A stretch of 64,000 nucleotides of DNA from Inquilinus sp. Marseille-Q2685 (lineage in GTDB: Bacteria; Pseudomonadota; Alphaproteobacteria; DSM-16000; Inquilinaceae). A model generated the notes under the pieces. It was not told where the DNA came from, searched no databases, and saw only the letters and a list, made by a program, of their open reading frames with translations. Each line of letters begins with the position of its first letter. Position 1 is the stretch's first letter. The position numbers were made by a program, and so were the translations under genes. Below are positions 19,341-28,653 of this stretch, one piece after another. The stretch is taken from positions 620,001 to 684,000 of the forward strand of contig NZ_CAKAKL010000001.1 of the NCBI RefSeq assembly GCF_916619195.1, given 5' to 3'.

Positions 19341-20405
19341 ATGATGCAGAGCCTCGATCCTGACCGTCCGGTCCCGCCGACCGCCCTCGCCGCGCGCTGG
19401 GCGGCGCTGCGCGCCGAGCAGCCACAGCTCCGCGCCCGCGATGCCGCGGCGGCGCTGGGCGTCAGCGAGGGCGAGCTCGTCGCCTCCCAGGCCGGCGCCG
19501 GCACCACCAGGATCGGCGGGGACTGGAGCACGATCCTGCAGGCGGTCGAGGCGCTCGGCCCGGTGATGGCGCTGACCCGCAACGAGAGCGTGGTGCACGA
19601 GAAGACCGGCACCTATCAGAACGTCTCGGCCGGCAGCCATGTCGGCCTGGCGCTGGGCCCCGACATCGACCTGCGGCTGTTCTACACGCGCTGGGCGCAC
19701 GGCTTCGCGGTGGGCGGCGCAGACCACCCCAAACCGAGCCTGCAGTTCTTCGACGCCGCCGGCACCGCGATCCACAAGATCTTCCTGACCGAGGGCAGCG
19801 ACCGCGCCGCCTTCGCCACCCTGGTCGAGCGCTTCCGCCATGCCGACCAGACACCGGTGCTGGCGCCGCAGGAGATCGTCCGTCCGGCGATCCTCGATGA
19901 CGGCGAGATCGACGTCGCCGGCTTCCGCGCCGGCTGGGACGCGATGGAGGACACGCACCAGTTCTTCGGCCTGCTGAAGTCGCACCGGCTCGACCGGCTG
20001 CAGGCGATGCGCCTGGCCGGGCCGCAGCGGGCCGAGCCGGTCGGCCGCGACGCGCTGCGCCGGGTGCTGACCGGGGCGGCCGAGACGGGCGCCGCGATCA
20101 TGGTCTTCGTCGGCAATCCCGGCTGCCTGCAGATCCACACCGGCCCGGTGCACCGTCTGCAGGATGCCGGGCCCTGGCTGAACGTGCTGGACCCCGGCTT
20201 CAACCTGCATCTGCGCGAAGACCGGATCGACACAGCCTGGGTGGTGCGCAAGCCGACCAAGGACGGCGTCGTCACCTCGCTGGAGCTGTTCGACATCGAC
20301 GGCACGCTGATGGCGATGCTGTTCGGCGCCCGCAAGCCCGGCCAGCCGGAACGCGCCGACTGGCGGGAGCTGGTGGCCCGGGTCAGCGCCCTGGGCGCCG
20401 CCTGA
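19341..20405 (+). CDS. hmuS: heme-degrading/heme-carrier protein HmuS (HemS/ChuS family)
   Basis: A 354-aa cytoplasmic protein made of two HemS/ChuX-like repeats (about residues 25-165 and 195-350). It accepts imported heme and degrades it or passes it on to release iron. Recognisable segments are LGVSEGELVAS, TRNESVVHEKTGTYQN and the second repeat's VGNPGCLQIHTGPVHR and WVVRKPTKDGVVTSLELFD. Two consecutive ATGs (19341, 19344) follow GGAGA. Its TGA shares an A with the ATG of hmuT. Confidence 0.92.
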   Translation: MMQSLDPDRPVPPTALAARWAALRAEQPQLRARDAAAALGVSEGELVASQAGAGTTRIGGDWSTILQAVEALGPVMALTRNESVVHEKTGTYQNVSAGSHVGLALGPDIDLRLFYTRWAHGFAVGGADHPKPSLQFFDAAGTAIHKIFLTEGSDRAAFATLVERFRHADQTPVLAPQEIVRPAILDDGEIDVAGFRAGWDAMEDTHQFFGLLKSHRLDRLQAMRLAGPQRAEPVGRDALRRVLTGAAETGAAIMVFVGNPGCLQIHTGPVHRLQDAGPWLNVLDPGFNLHLREDRIDTAWVVRKPTKDGVVTSLELFDIDGTLMAMLFGARKPGQPERADWRELVARVSALGAA

Positions 20406-21283
20406 TGCGCCCGCTCCTGGCCCTCGCCGCTGCGGCGCTGGTTGCGGTCGCCCTGCCCGCCCGGGCGGAGCCGAAGCGGATCGTCGTCGCCGGCGGCGAC
20501 CTGACCGAGATCGTCTACGCCCTGCATGCCGAGGACCGCATCGTCGGGGTCGACACCACCAGCCTGTACCCGCCCGCAGCCCGGGAGCGGCCGGATGTCG
20601 GATATCTGCGCCAGTTGTCGGCCGAAGGCATCCTGTCGCTGAGCCCCGACCTGGTGCTGACCACGGTGTCGGCCGGGCCGCCGCCGGTGCTGGAGCAGAT
20701 CCGCTCCGCCGGCACGCCGGTCGAGATCCTGCCCGAGGCCTTCACGGCGGAGGGCGTGCTCGCGAAGATCGAGGGCGTGGAGACGGCGCTGGGCCTGCCC
20801 GACCAGGGGCTGAGCCAGGCGGTCCGCGCCGATTTCGCGACGGTGGCCGACGCGGTCGCCAAGCTGCCGGCCAAGCCGCGCGTGCTGTTCGTGCTGTCGA
20901 TCACCAACGGCACACCGCTCGGCGGCGGCAGCGGTACCGCGGCGGACGGCATGATCCGCCTGGCCGGCGGCACCAACGCGGTCGGCGAGGCCGAACGCTA
21001 CAAGCCGCTGTCGCCCGAGGTGGTGGCCGCCGCGGCCCCGGAGCTGGTGGTGATCGCCAGCCACGCGGTCGAGCCGAACGGCGGAATCGAGAAGATCGCC
21101 GCGCTGCCGGTCTTCGCCCAGACCCCGGCCGCCAGGACCGGCCGGATCATCGCGATGGACTCGCTCTACCTGCTCGGCTTCGGGCCGCGCACGCCGCAGG
21201 CGGTTCGCGACCTTGCGGCGGCGATCCATCCGGGCTGGACCCCGCCATCCCTGCCCGACCGGGCCTGGAGCACGGGCTCGTGA
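20405..21283 (+). CDS. hmuT: periplasmic heme-binding protein HmuT
   Basis: A 292-aa class III solute-binding protein with a signal peptide (residues 1-22, ending ARAEP). It carries periplasmic heme to the HmuUV transporter. The N-lobe starts RIVVAGGDLTEIVYALHAEDRIVGVDTTS, and the C-lobe contains AIHPGW near the end, both typical of FhuD/HmuT proteins. It overlaps hmuS by one base and hmuU by four (GTGA). Confidence 0.92.
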   Translation: MRPLLALAAAALVAVALPARAEPKRIVVAGGDLTEIVYALHAEDRIVGVDTTSLYPPAARERPDVGYLRQLSAEGILSLSPDLVLTTVSAGPPPVLEQIRSAGTPVEILPEAFTAEGVLAKIEGVETALGLPDQGLSQAVRADFATVADAVAKLPAKPRVLFVLSITNGTPLGGGSGTAADGMIRLAGGTNAVGEAERYKPLSPEVVAAAAPELVVIASHAVEPNGGIEKIAALPVFAQTPAARTGRIIAMDSLYLLGFGPRTPQAVRDLAAAIHPGWTPPSLPDRAWSTGS

Positions 21284-22374
21284 CCGTGCTGGCCGCCAGC
21301 GGCGCCATCCGGGTCCCGGCCGAGCGGCGGCAGGCCCGACGCCTGTCGCTGACCTTGGCGGGGCTGGCGCTGCTGCTGGCAGTGGCGGTGCTGGCGAGCA
21401 TCAGCATCGGGCCGGCGGACATCCCGGTCGGCCATGTGCTCGCGATCCTCGGCCACCATCTCGGGCTCGGCGGCCTCGACGCGGTGACCGCGCGCGATGC
21501 CGCCATCGTCGACGCCATCCGGCTGCCGCGGACGCTGCTCGGCGCCATGGTCGGCGCCGTGCTCGCCGTGTCCGGGGCGATGATGCAGGGGCTGTTCCGC
21601 AACCCGCTGGCCGATCCGGGCCTGATCGGGGTCAGCGGCGGCGCCGCCTTTGCCGGCGTGTCGGTGATCTCGCTCGGCCTGCCGGCGGCGCTGGCCGGCA
21701 TCCCCCTGCTCCGCATCTACGCCCTGCCGCTCGCCGCCTTCCTCGGCGGCCTGGTCACCACCGTCGCCGTCTACCGCCTGTCCAGGCGGGAGGGTCGGGT
21801 CTCGGTGACCATGATGCTGCTGGCCGGCATCGCGGTGAACGCGCTGGTCGCTACCGGCACCGGCTATGTCGTGTTCAAGGCCGACGAGAACGCGATGCGG
21901 ACCATCACCTTCTGGACCATGGGCAGCCTCAGCGGCGCGACCTGGACCTCGGTGCTCGCCGTGCTGCCCTTCGCCGCCGTCCTGCTCGCCGCCGTCGCCC
22001 TGGCCGCGCGGGCGCTGAACGGCATGCTGCTGGGCGAGGCGGTGGCGCTGCATCTGGGCTTCCCGGTCGAGAAGGTGACGCGCCTCCTGGTCGGAACGGT
22101 CGCTCTCGCGGTCGGTTCCGCCGTCGCGGTCAGCGGCATGATCGGCTTCGTCGGGCTTCTTGTGCCGCACATGCTGCGGCTCGGCATCGGCGCCGACCAT
22201 CGCGGCCTGCTGCCGGCCTCGGCCCTGCTGGGCGCCGCCCTGCTGCTCGGCGCCGATCTCGTCGCCCGCGTCGCGGTCGCCCCGGCCGAGCTGCCGATCG
22301 GCATCGTCACCACCGGTCTCGGCGCCCCCGTGTTCCTGGCGCTGCTGCTGCGCCGGCGGAGGTCCGAGCCATGA
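21280..22374 (+). CDS. hmuU: heme ABC transporter permease HmuU (FecCD family)
   Basis: A 364-aa polytopic inner-membrane permease with about ten hydrophobic segments. FecCD signatures are RLPRTLLGAMVGAVLAVSGAMMQGLFRNPLADPGLIGVSGG (in part) and the later GMIGFVGLLVPHMLRL coupling helix. GTG at 21280 overlaps the hmuT stop. With HmuV it drives heme from periplasm to cytoplasm. Confidence 0.93.
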   Translation: MTVLAASGAIRVPAERRQARRLSLTLAGLALLLAVAVLASISIGPADIPVGHVLAILGHHLGLGGLDAVTARDAAIVDAIRLPRTLLGAMVGAVLAVSGAMMQGLFRNPLADPGLIGVSGGAAFAGVSVISLGLPAALAGIPLLRIYALPLAAFLGGLVTTVAVYRLSRREGRVSVTMMLLAGIAVNALVATGTGYVVFKADENAMRTITFWTMGSLSGATWTSVLAVLPFAAVLLAAVALAARALNGMLLGEAVALHLGFPVEKVTRLLVGTVALAVGSAVAVSGMIGFVGLLVPHMLRLGIGADHRGLLPASALLGAALLLGADLVARVAVAPAELPIGIVTTGLGAPVFLALLLRRRRSEP

Positions 22375-23153
22375 TCCGGGCCGACTCCCTCGCCGTGCGC
22401 ATCGGCCGGGCCCTGCTGCTCGACGGCGTCGACCTCACCGTCGCCCCCGGCCGCTTCACCGCCGTGATCGGCCCGAACGGAGCCGGCAAGTCGACGCTGC
22501 TGCGCTGCCTCGCCGGCGAGATCGCGCCGGCCTCCGGCCGGGTCACCCTCGACGGCACACTCATCGCTTCTTGGGACCTGGTCGCCCTCGCCCGCCGCCG
22601 GGCGGTGCTGCCGCAGCAGGTGACGCTGGACTTCCCGCTGACGGTCCGCGAGGTGGTGACCCTCGGGCGCGGTCCGCATCGCGGCGTCGCCGATGCCGCC
22701 GCCGATCGCCGGGCCGTCGACGCGGCGCTGGACGCCGCCGATGTCGCGGTCCTGGCCGACCGCTCCTATCCGAGCCTGTCCGGCGGCGAGCAGCAGCGCG
22801 TCCAGTTCGCCCGGGCGCTCGCCCAGCTCGGCGGGGGCGCGGCCGCCGCGGCGCCGACCTATCTGCTGCTGGACGAGCCGACCGCCAGCCTCGACCTGGC
22901 CCATCAATCCGCGGTGCTGCGCGTCGCCCGCGGCCTGGCCGATGCCGGCACCGGCGTGCTGGCGATCCTGCACGACCTGAACCAGGCCGCCCGCTTCGCC
23001 GACGAGATCGTGCTGCTGCGCCGCGGCCGCGTCTTCGCCGCCGGCCCGCCGGCCGGGGTGCTGACCGCCGCGACCGTGGAGGCCGTGTTCGGCTGCCCGG
23101 TCGAGATCGTTCCCCACCCGCAATCCGACAGGCCCTTCCTTGTTCCGCTCTGA
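22371..23153 (+). CDS. hmuV: heme ABC transporter ATPase HmuV
   Basis: A 260-aa ATPase of the FepC/HmuV type. Walker A is GPNGAGKST (about residues 34-42), signature LSGGEQQRVQFARAL, Walker B YLLLDEPTASLD and switch ILHDLNQA. ATG at 22371 overlaps the hmuU stop (ATGA), fixing the start. It powers HmuTU heme import. Confidence 0.94.
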   Translation: MIRADSLAVRIGRALLLDGVDLTVAPGRFTAVIGPNGAGKSTLLRCLAGEIAPASGRVTLDGTLIASWDLVALARRRAVLPQQVTLDFPLTVREVVTLGRGPHRGVADAAADRRAVDAALDAADVAVLADRSYPSLSGGEQQRVQFARALAQLGGGAAAAAPTYLLLDEPTASLDLAHQSAVLRVARGLADAGTGVLAILHDLNQAARFADEIVLLRRGRVFAAGPPAGVLTAATVEAVFGCPVEIVPHPQSDRPFLVPL

Positions 23154-23160
23154 GGACATC

Positions 23161-23595
23161 ATGACCAGCCGACGCCAATCAGTGTCCGCGCTCTCCGCCC
23201 TGCTCCTGGCCCTCTCCGCCGCGCCGGCCATCGCCGCCAACGCGGCCCCGAACGGCGTCAGCCTGGAGCTCAACACGCTCGAGCCGCGCGGCCAGAACTG
23301 CGCCGTGAATATGGTGTTCGGCACCGGCGACGACGCCTACCAGTCGTTCAAGCTGGACCTCGTCTTCTTCGGCACCGACGGCGCCATCCGCAAGCGCCTG
23401 GCGGTCGATGCGGCGCCGCTGCGCGCCCGCAAGACCAGCGTCAAGGCCTTCGAGGTCTCGGGCCTGGCCTGCGACGCGATCGGCTCGGTCCTGGTCAACG
23501 ACGTGCTCGACTGCCGCACCGAGGCCGGCGCGGTCGCCGACTGCATCGACCGAGTCGAGACCAAGTCCCGCCTGCCCGTCGCCCTGATGCGCTGA
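23161..23595 (+). CDS. exported protein of unknown function between hmuV and exbB
   Basis: A 144-aa protein with a signal peptide (residues 1-25, cleaved near AIAANA) and no membrane segment after it. The mature part has three or more cysteines (NCAVNMVF, LACDAIGS, LDCRTEAGAVADCID) that could form disulfides in the periplasm. ATG at 23161 has GAGGA upstream; it starts eight bases after hmuV stops and is followed by exbB 12 bp downstream. I do not recognise the family. Its place within the heme/TonB operon suggests a periplasmic accessory role in heme or TonB-dependent transport. Confidence 0.7.
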   Translation: MTSRRQSVSALSALLLALSAAPAIAANAAPNGVSLELNTLEPRGQNCAVNMVFGTGDDAYQSFKLDLVFFGTDGAIRKRLAVDAAPLRARKTSVKAFEVSGLACDAIGSVLVNDVLDCRTEAGAVADCIDRVETKSRLPVALMR

Positions 23596-23606
23596 GGAGG
23601 CCATCG

Positions 23607-24275
23607 ATGTCGCACGATCTCTCGATCCTCACCCTGGTGCAGCAGGCGGACGTCATCGTCCAGAGCGTGCTGGCGCTGCTGGTTCTGGCCTCGATCGGCT
23701 GCTGGGGCATCATCCTCGACAAGCTGTTCACCATCGGCCGGCTGCGCCGCGCCGCGGCTGCCATGCGCCGTCGCATGGACACCGAGCATGAGGTCGACCT
23801 GATTCCGGCCGATCCGGCGAAGCCGATCGTCGAGGCCGGCCTGGCCCAGTGGCACGCGGCCGATCCGGAGGAAAGCCGGGCGGAATACCGCGACCGGATC
23901 GAGCGGGCGATGCGCCGTGCCGCCGGCGAGGTGGTGCGCCGGCGCGAGCTGGGCCTGCCCTTCCTGGCCACCATCGGCTCGGCCGCGCCCTTCGTCGGGC
24001 TGTTCGGCACGGTCTGGGGCATCATGAACAGCTTCACCTCGATCGCCAGCTCGCAGGACACCAGCCTGGCGGTGGTGGCCCCGGGCATCGCCGAGGCGCT
24101 GTTCGCGACCGCGATCGGCCTGGTCGCCGCGATCCCGGCGGTGATGGCCTACAACAAGTTCTCCACCGATCTGCGCCGGATCAACCAGACCTTCGTCACC
24201 GCGATCGGCCAGATGGCCGAGCACCTGTCCGGCACGCGGCGCGCTGCGGCCGCCCGGCGCGAGGCCGCCGAGTAA
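23607..24275 (+). CDS. exbB: TonB-system energiser ExbB
   Basis: A 222-aa inner-membrane proton-channel subunit. Three membrane segments are visible: about residues 15-37, 115-140 and 155-180. The family motifs LPFLATIGSAAPFVGLFGTVWGIMNSF and ALFATAIGLVAAIPAVMAYN cover the last two. AGGAGG precedes the ATG. Its TAA overlaps the exbD start (TAATG). It uses the proton gradient to energise TonB for outer-membrane transport. Confidence 0.94.
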   Translation: MSHDLSILTLVQQADVIVQSVLALLVLASIGCWGIILDKLFTIGRLRRAAAAMRRRMDTEHEVDLIPADPAKPIVEAGLAQWHAADPEESRAEYRDRIERAMRRAAGEVVRRRELGLPFLATIGSAAPFVGLFGTVWGIMNSFTSIASSQDTSLAVVAPGIAEALFATAIGLVAAIPAVMAYNKFSTDLRRINQTFVTAIGQMAEHLSGTRRAAAARREAAE

Positions 24276-24763
24276 TGGCCGGCGCCCTGCTCGATTCCGG
24301 CGACGGCGACGATTACGCGCCGCTGGCCGAGATCAACGTCACGCCGCTGGTCGACGTGATGCTGGTGCTGCTGATCATCTTCATGGTCGCGGCGCCGCTG
24401 ATGATGGTGGGCGTGCCGGTCGACCTGCCGAAGACCAGTGCCACCAAGATCGGCCAGCCGCAGAAGCCGGTGATCCTGACCGTCGACAAGGCCGGGACCT
24501 GGTCGATCGACAACGGCCAGGTGCTGACGCCGGAGACGGCGCCCGCGGCGCTGCAGGCGGCCTATCAGGCCAACCCCGAGGCGGTGGTCTATGTCCGCGG
24601 CGACCGCGAGGTGCCCTACGGCAAGGTGATGGAGGCGATGGGCGTGGTCGGTCAGGCCGGCTTCGCCAAGGTGTCGCTGATCGCCCAGGGCGCGCCGACC
24701 CAGCCGGCCGCCGCCGGCGTTCCTGCCGCAGCCGGGGCCGGCGCCGCGCCGACCGCGCCATGA
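24275..24763 (+). CDS. exbD: TonB-system energiser ExbD
   Basis: A 162-aa protein with one N-terminal membrane helix. The conserved EINVTPLVDVMLVLLIIFMV (about residues 18-37) contains the proton-carrying Asp. The periplasmic domain follows and ends in an Ala/Pro-rich tail. ATG overlaps the exbB stop and its own stop overlaps the tonB ATG (ATGA). Confidence 0.94.
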   Translation: MAGALLDSGDGDDYAPLAEINVTPLVDVMLVLLIIFMVAAPLMMVGVPVDLPKTSATKIGQPQKPVILTVDKAGTWSIDNGQVLTPETAPAALQAAYQANPEAVVYVRGDREVPYGKVMEAMGVVGQAGFAKVSLIAQGAPTQPAAAGVPAAAGAGAAPTAP

Positions 24764-25644
24764 CCCGCCTGCGCCTGTCGGGACGCGGCATTGCCTATGC
24801 CGCGTCCGCGCTGATTCACGGCGGGGTGGTGGTGGCGCTGCTGCCCAGCCTGACCGGAGCGGCGGCGCCGACGCCGGCCGAGACGCCGATGGTGGTCGAG
24901 ATGGCCGGCTTCGGCGGCCCCGCGGAGGCGGTGGACACGGCCGAACCGGTCGAGACCGCGCAGCCGGAACAGGTCGAGCCGACCGAGGCGGTGCCCGTCG
25001 AGACCGCGCAGGCCGAGCCGGTCGAGACCGTCGTCGAGGAGCCGCCCCTGCCGGCCGAGGCGCCGGTGACCGAGACGACGGAGATCGAGCCGCCGGAACC
25101 GGCGCCGGAGACCCCGCCGCCGGAGCTCGTGACCACGACCGGCCAGACCGAGGCCGTGGTCGCCGCCGTGCCGGAGACCGTCCAGGCGGAGGAGCCGGAG
25201 ATCGTGCAGCCGCCGCCGACCAGGCCGAAGCCGCCGGCCGAGCGGCGGCCGCAACGCCAGCAACCCCGCCGGGTCCAACAGCCGGCGGAGACCCCGCCCA
25301 CGGCCTCGCAGCAGGCGGCGCTTCCCGCCAACCCATCCCCTCCGCCGCCGCCCGCTGCGGCCGGTGGGGGCATTCGCTCGGCCGACTACGCTGCCATGTT
25401 GCGTGGGCATCTCCAGCGACGGATCAGTCGGGTGGCGTCGATGGTCCGGGAATCGGCCCTGGTGACCGTCACCGTGACGATCGAGCTCGACGGGACCATC
25501 AGCTCGGCGGAGATCTCCCGGTCATCCGGCTCCGCCTCGGTCGATCGCGAGATCCTTCGGCGGGTCAACGGCGCCTCTCCCCTGCCGCCCCCGCCGTCCC
25601 GCATCTCGAGGCAGCCGATTCCCTTCCAGATCGATCCGCGCTGA
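24760..25644 (+). CDS. tonB: TonB-like energy transducer
   Basis: A 294-aa protein with one N-terminal membrane helix (about residues 10-30), a very Pro/Glu-rich spacer (about 40-190, many E-P and P-x repeats) and a C-terminal TonB domain (about 205-294) with RRISRVASMVRESALVTVTVTIELDGTI. The spacer spans the periplasm to contact outer-membrane receptors. It closes the heme locus. No TonB-dependent receptor gene is adjacent. Confidence 0.92.
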   Translation: MTRLRLSGRGIAYAASALIHGGVVVALLPSLTGAAAPTPAETPMVVEMAGFGGPAEAVDTAEPVETAQPEQVEPTEAVPVETAQAEPVETVVEEPPLPAEAPVTETTEIEPPEPAPETPPPELVTTTGQTEAVVAAVPETVQAEEPEIVQPPPTRPKPPAERRPQRQQPRRVQQPAETPPTASQQAALPANPSPPPPPAAAGGGIRSADYAAMLRGHLQRRISRVASMVRESALVTVTVTIELDGTISSAEISRSSGSASVDREILRRVNGASPLPPPPSRISRQPIPFQIDPR

Positions 25645-25650
25645 TCCGCG

Positions 25651-25908
25651 TCAGCCCTGCGCCGGCCCCACGAAGTTGTGGCGGCCGTCGCAGAGGGGCT
25701 GCCGGCCGCTGCGCTTGCAGGTGCAGAAGAAATAGGTCTTGGCCCGGGGCGCCACGAAGGCGACCGGGCCGATGCCGCAGCCTTCATGCGATCCGTCGCA
25801 GAAGGGCTGGGCGGCGCTGCGGCCGCAGGCGCACCAGCGCACCGCCTGGCCTTCCGCCAACTCGACCGGGATCGGCGCATCGCCGGCGCAGACCGGCTCG
25901 TCCGTCAT
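25651..25908 (-). CDS. double CDGSH iron-sulfur protein
   Basis: An 85-aa protein with two CDGSH-type [2Fe-2S] motifs. The first has [16 protein letters not shown] (C26, C28, C37 and H41) and the second [16 protein letters not shown] (C62, C64, C73 and H77), matching the C-x-C-x8-C-x3-H arrangement. Such small proteins hold labile redox clusters in bacteria. ATG overlaps the mobA stop (ATGA), so it is co-translated with mobA. The partner is unknown. Confidence 0.88.
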   Translation of the reverse strand: MTDEPVCAGDAPIPVELAEGQAVRWCACGRSAAQPFCDGSHEGCGIGPVAFVAPRAKTYFFCTCKRSGRQPLCDGRHNFVGPAQG

Positions 25909-26525
25909 GCCAGCTCCGGATGCCGCGCCAGCAGCCGCTCCGCCTCCGCCAGATCCTCCGGCGTGTTGCCGTTGAGGAAGGGGTCGACCGGGTCGCAGCC
26001 GAACTCGACCACCGCGGTCGGGTGGCGCGCCATCCAGCGCCCGACCTTGCGGATGTCCTCCTCGACCAGGGCCCGCCGCAGGTCGCCGCGCAGCGCCACC
26101 GGCCACAGCGCCACCACCGGATGAGTCCGGCCGCCCGAGGCGGCGACCGCGATCTCCACCCCCTGCTCCCGCCGTGCCGCCGCCAGCCGGGCCACCAGGT
26201 CGCGCGGAAGGAACGGCGCATCGCAGGGAAAGCTCGCCACCAGGTCGACCTCCGGCCGGATCGCGGCGGCCCAATCCAGCGCCGCCAGGATGCCGGCCAG
26301 CGGCCCGGGCGCGCCGGGCACGTCGTCCGGCACCACCGGCAGGCCCCACCGGGCGAAGCGGGACGGGTCGCCATTGGCGTTGAGGCACAGCGCGGACACC
26401 TGCGGCGCCGCCCGGGCGATCACGCGGTCGAGCAGCGTCATGCTGCCGAGCGGCCGCAGCGCTTTGTCGCCGCCGCCCATGCGCCGGGCCAGGCCGCCGG
26501 CCAGGATCACGCCGAACGGGCTCAC
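25905..26525 (-). CDS. mobA: molybdenum cofactor guanylyltransferase
   Basis: A 206-aa nucleotidyltransferase that attaches GMP to molybdopterin to make the bis-MGD cofactor. [15 protein letters not shown] (residues about 7-21) is the signature GTP-binding loop, and [10 protein letters not shown] contains the catalytic metal-binding Asp. The start is GTG at 26525, overlapping the upstream membrane-protein stop (GTGA). Neighbouring moaA is divergent, so two steps of molybdenum cofactor synthesis are close together. Confidence 0.92.
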   Translation of the reverse strand: MSPFGVILAGGLARRMGGGDKALRPLGSMTLLDRVIARAAPQVSALCLNANGDPSRFARWGLPVVPDDVPGAPGPLAGILAALDWAAAIRPEVDLVASFPCDAPFLPRDLVARLAAARREQGVEIAVAASGGRTHPVVALWPVALRGDLRRALVEEDIRKVGRWMARHPTAVVEFGCDPVDPFLNGNTPEDLAEAERLLARHPELA

Positions 26526-27229
26526 GCCGCGGCGACCAGATAGACGGCCAGGGCCAGCACCACGACGACGAAGATCAGGATCGGGATGGCATTGCTCGGC
26601 CGTTCGACGATGCGGGTCACGGCCGGCCCGCCGGCCCGTTGCACCGTGACCGGGCTGTCGCGCATGCGCTGGACCACGCCCCCCGAGGCAGCCGGGCGCG
26701 CGACGCGGAACGACGCGGCAGCCTGTTGCTGCTGCGGCGCCGATCTGGCCTCCATCCGCCGCGCCGCGACCTGGCGCAGCACCGTCGTGATCGCCGCCGC
26801 CGCGTCGCCGGCCCTTGCCGGCTGCTGCGGCCGGGCCCGCATCAGCGCCAGCCCGACGAGCGCCAGAACGGCACCGATGCCGCCGGCCAGAAGCTGATCG
26901 CCCCAGATCGCCAGCGGGTGGTCCAGCACCGCGCGGTCCTGCCGCTCGGGGTCGATCAGGATGGCGACCCGCTCGCCCGGCTGCGGCGCCGCCGCCAGGC
27001 CGGTGTCGACGGCGGCATAGACGGCGCGCAGCGTGCCCAGGCGCACCACGGTCTTCGCCGCGGCCAAGGTCGGCGTCGAGCGATCCCCGGCGCCGGGCGG
27101 CAGCACCAGCCCCTGCACCTCCACCGCCGCCTCGCGCCATTGCTCGCGGTCCCAGGCCGCCTCGCCGGCGCCGAACACGCGGAACGCGCCGATCACCAGC
27201 AGCAGCACGCCCACCAGTCTGCGGATCAT
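26522..27229 (-). CDS. membrane protein of unknown function (DUF3592-like)
   Basis: A 235-aa protein with three hydrophobic segments: residues about 3-20, 112-130 and a C-terminal one about 212-232 ([20 protein letters not shown]). Between the first two is a DUF3592-like region ([11 protein letters not shown]...[22 protein letters not shown]). A low-complexity Ala/Gln segment precedes the final helix. ATG at 27229. It is upstream of and overlaps mobA by four bases. Function is unknown. Confidence 0.6.
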   Translation of the reverse strand: MIRRLVGVLLLVIGAFRVFGAGEAAWDREQWREAAVEVQGLVLPPGAGDRSTPTLAAAKTVVRLGTLRAVYAAVDTGLAAAPQPGERVAILIDPERQDRAVLDHPLAIWGDQLLAGGIGAVLALVGLALMRARPQQPARAGDAAAAITTVLRQVAARRMEARSAPQQQQAAASFRVARPAASGGVVQRMRDSPVTVQRAGGPAVTRIVERPSNAIPILIFVVVVLALAVYLVAAA

Positions 27230-27325
27230 CGGTCCCTGCCGTCTTCTCACATCGCGGAAAAGCATACGCGTTCGGCGAAGGGTGGCCTATCGCGTTCCCG
27301 GGGGGAGCGTCCTATATTGTCGTAT

Positions 27326-28375
27326 ATGACGCTCCAGACGCCGACGCCCAGGATCGATCCGTCGCCCGCCTCCACGGCCCCGCTGGTGGACCCGTTCGGC
27401 CGCGCCATCCGCTATCTGCGGGTCTCGGTGACCGATCGCTGCGACTTCCGCTGCGTCTACTGCATGGCGGAGGAGATGACCTTCCTGCCGAAGGCGGAGC
27501 TGTTGACGCTGGAGGAGCTGGACCGGCTGTGCAGCGCCTTCATCCGCTTCGGCGTCGGCAAGCTGCGCCTGACCGGCGGCGAGCCCCTGGTCCGGCGCGA
27601 CGTGATGACGCTGATCCGCAGCCTGGCGCGGCACCTCGGCACCGGCGCGCTGGAGGAGCTGACGCTGACCACCAACGGCAGCCAGCTCGCCCGCCATGCC
27701 GAGGATCTGGCCGCCTGCGGCGTCCGCCGGATCAATGTCAGCCTCGACACGCTGGACCCGGCCAAGTTCCTCGCCATCACCCGCTGGGGCAAGTTCGAGA
27801 AGGTGATGGAGGGCATCGCCGCGGCGAAGGCGGCCGGGATCCGGATCAAGATCAACGCGGTGGCGCTGAAGGGCGTCAACGACGACGAGTTCGACACGCT
27901 GATCCGCTGGTGCGGCGAGAACGGCCACGACCTGACGCTGATCGAGGTGATGCCGATGGGCGACATCGGCGGCGAGGCCCGGCTGGACCAGTACCTGCCG
28001 CTGTCGCAGGTGCGGGCCGACCTCGCCCGGCGCTGGACGCTGACCGAGACCGACTATCGCACCGGCGGGCCGGCGCGCTATGTGCGGGTGGAGGAGACGG
28101 GCGGAAGGCTCGGCTTCATCACCCCGCTCACCCATAATTTCTGCGAAAGCTGCAACCGGGTGCGGCTGACCTGCACCGGCACCCTCTATATGTGCCTCGG
28201 CCAGGACGACGCGGCCGATCTGCGGGCGCCGCTGCGCGCCGACCCGACCGACGCGGCGCTGGAGGCCGCGATTCGCGAAGCCATCCTGCGCAAGCCGAAG
28301 GGGCACGACTTCTCCATCGCCCGCCGCCACACGCAGCCCGCGGTGGCGCGGCACATGAGCGTGACCGGCGGCTGA
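27326..28375 (+). CDS. moaA: GTP 3',8-cyclase
   Basis: A 349-aa radical SAM enzyme that converts GTP to the first pterin intermediate of molybdenum cofactor synthesis. The SAM cluster is C39-x3-C43-x2-C46 (CDFRCVYC), and the C-terminal cluster uses [13 protein letters not shown]. The C-terminal GG needed for catalysis is present (SVTGG). The ATG at 27326 lies only eight bases after a TATATT box, and an in-frame TTG at 27317 has GGGGGAG ten bases upstream, so the exact start or leader arrangement is unclear. Confidence 0.95.
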   Translation: MTLQTPTPRIDPSPASTAPLVDPFGRAIRYLRVSVTDRCDFRCVYCMAEEMTFLPKAELLTLEELDRLCSAFIRFGVGKLRLTGGEPLVRRDVMTLIRSLARHLGTGALEELTLTTNGSQLARHAEDLAACGVRRINVSLDTLDPAKFLAITRWGKFEKVMEGIAAAKAAGIRIKINAVALKGVNDDEFDTLIRWCGENGHDLTLIEVMPMGDIGGEARLDQYLPLSQVRADLARRWTLTETDYRTGGPARYVRVEETGGRLGFITPLTHNFCESCNRVRLTCTGTLYMCLGQDDAADLRAPLRADPTDAALEAAIREAILRKPKGHDFSIARRHTQPAVARHMSVTGG

Positions 28376-28384
28376 TCCCGCCGG

Positions 28385-28513
28385 TCACAGCGTCAGCATC
28401 AGGATGGTCCCCGACAGCGCCGTGCCAGCAGTCACCATGGCGAAGCGCAGGCCGCACCGCGACAGCAGGACGGCGATCGTCGCGAACACTCCCACCAAAG
28501 CCGGAATCATCAT
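28385..28513 (-). CDS. possible 42-aa membrane protein
   Basis: Two tandem ATGs at 28513 and 28510 open a 42-codon frame with two hydrophobic stretches (MIPALVGVFATIAVLLS and FAMVTAGTALSGTILML) split by a short RCGLR turn. A G-rich ribosome-binding region (GAGGGGGTGGGG) precedes the start. This topology fits a small inner-membrane protein. No family is recognised. Confidence 0.4.
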   Translation of the reverse strand: MMIPALVGVFATIAVLLSRCGLRFAMVTAGTALSGTILMLTL

Positions 28514-28653
28514 CCCCACCCCCTCTGCGGCTTTCCTCCGTTGATGACCCGGCCACTCTCCCCCATCCACCGTGAAGCGAGCGTGAACGGCCCCTTCACG
28601 CTGCTTCACGGCCGGGGTAGACCGCGGCTCCGCTTCGGCTACAGTCACCGGCC

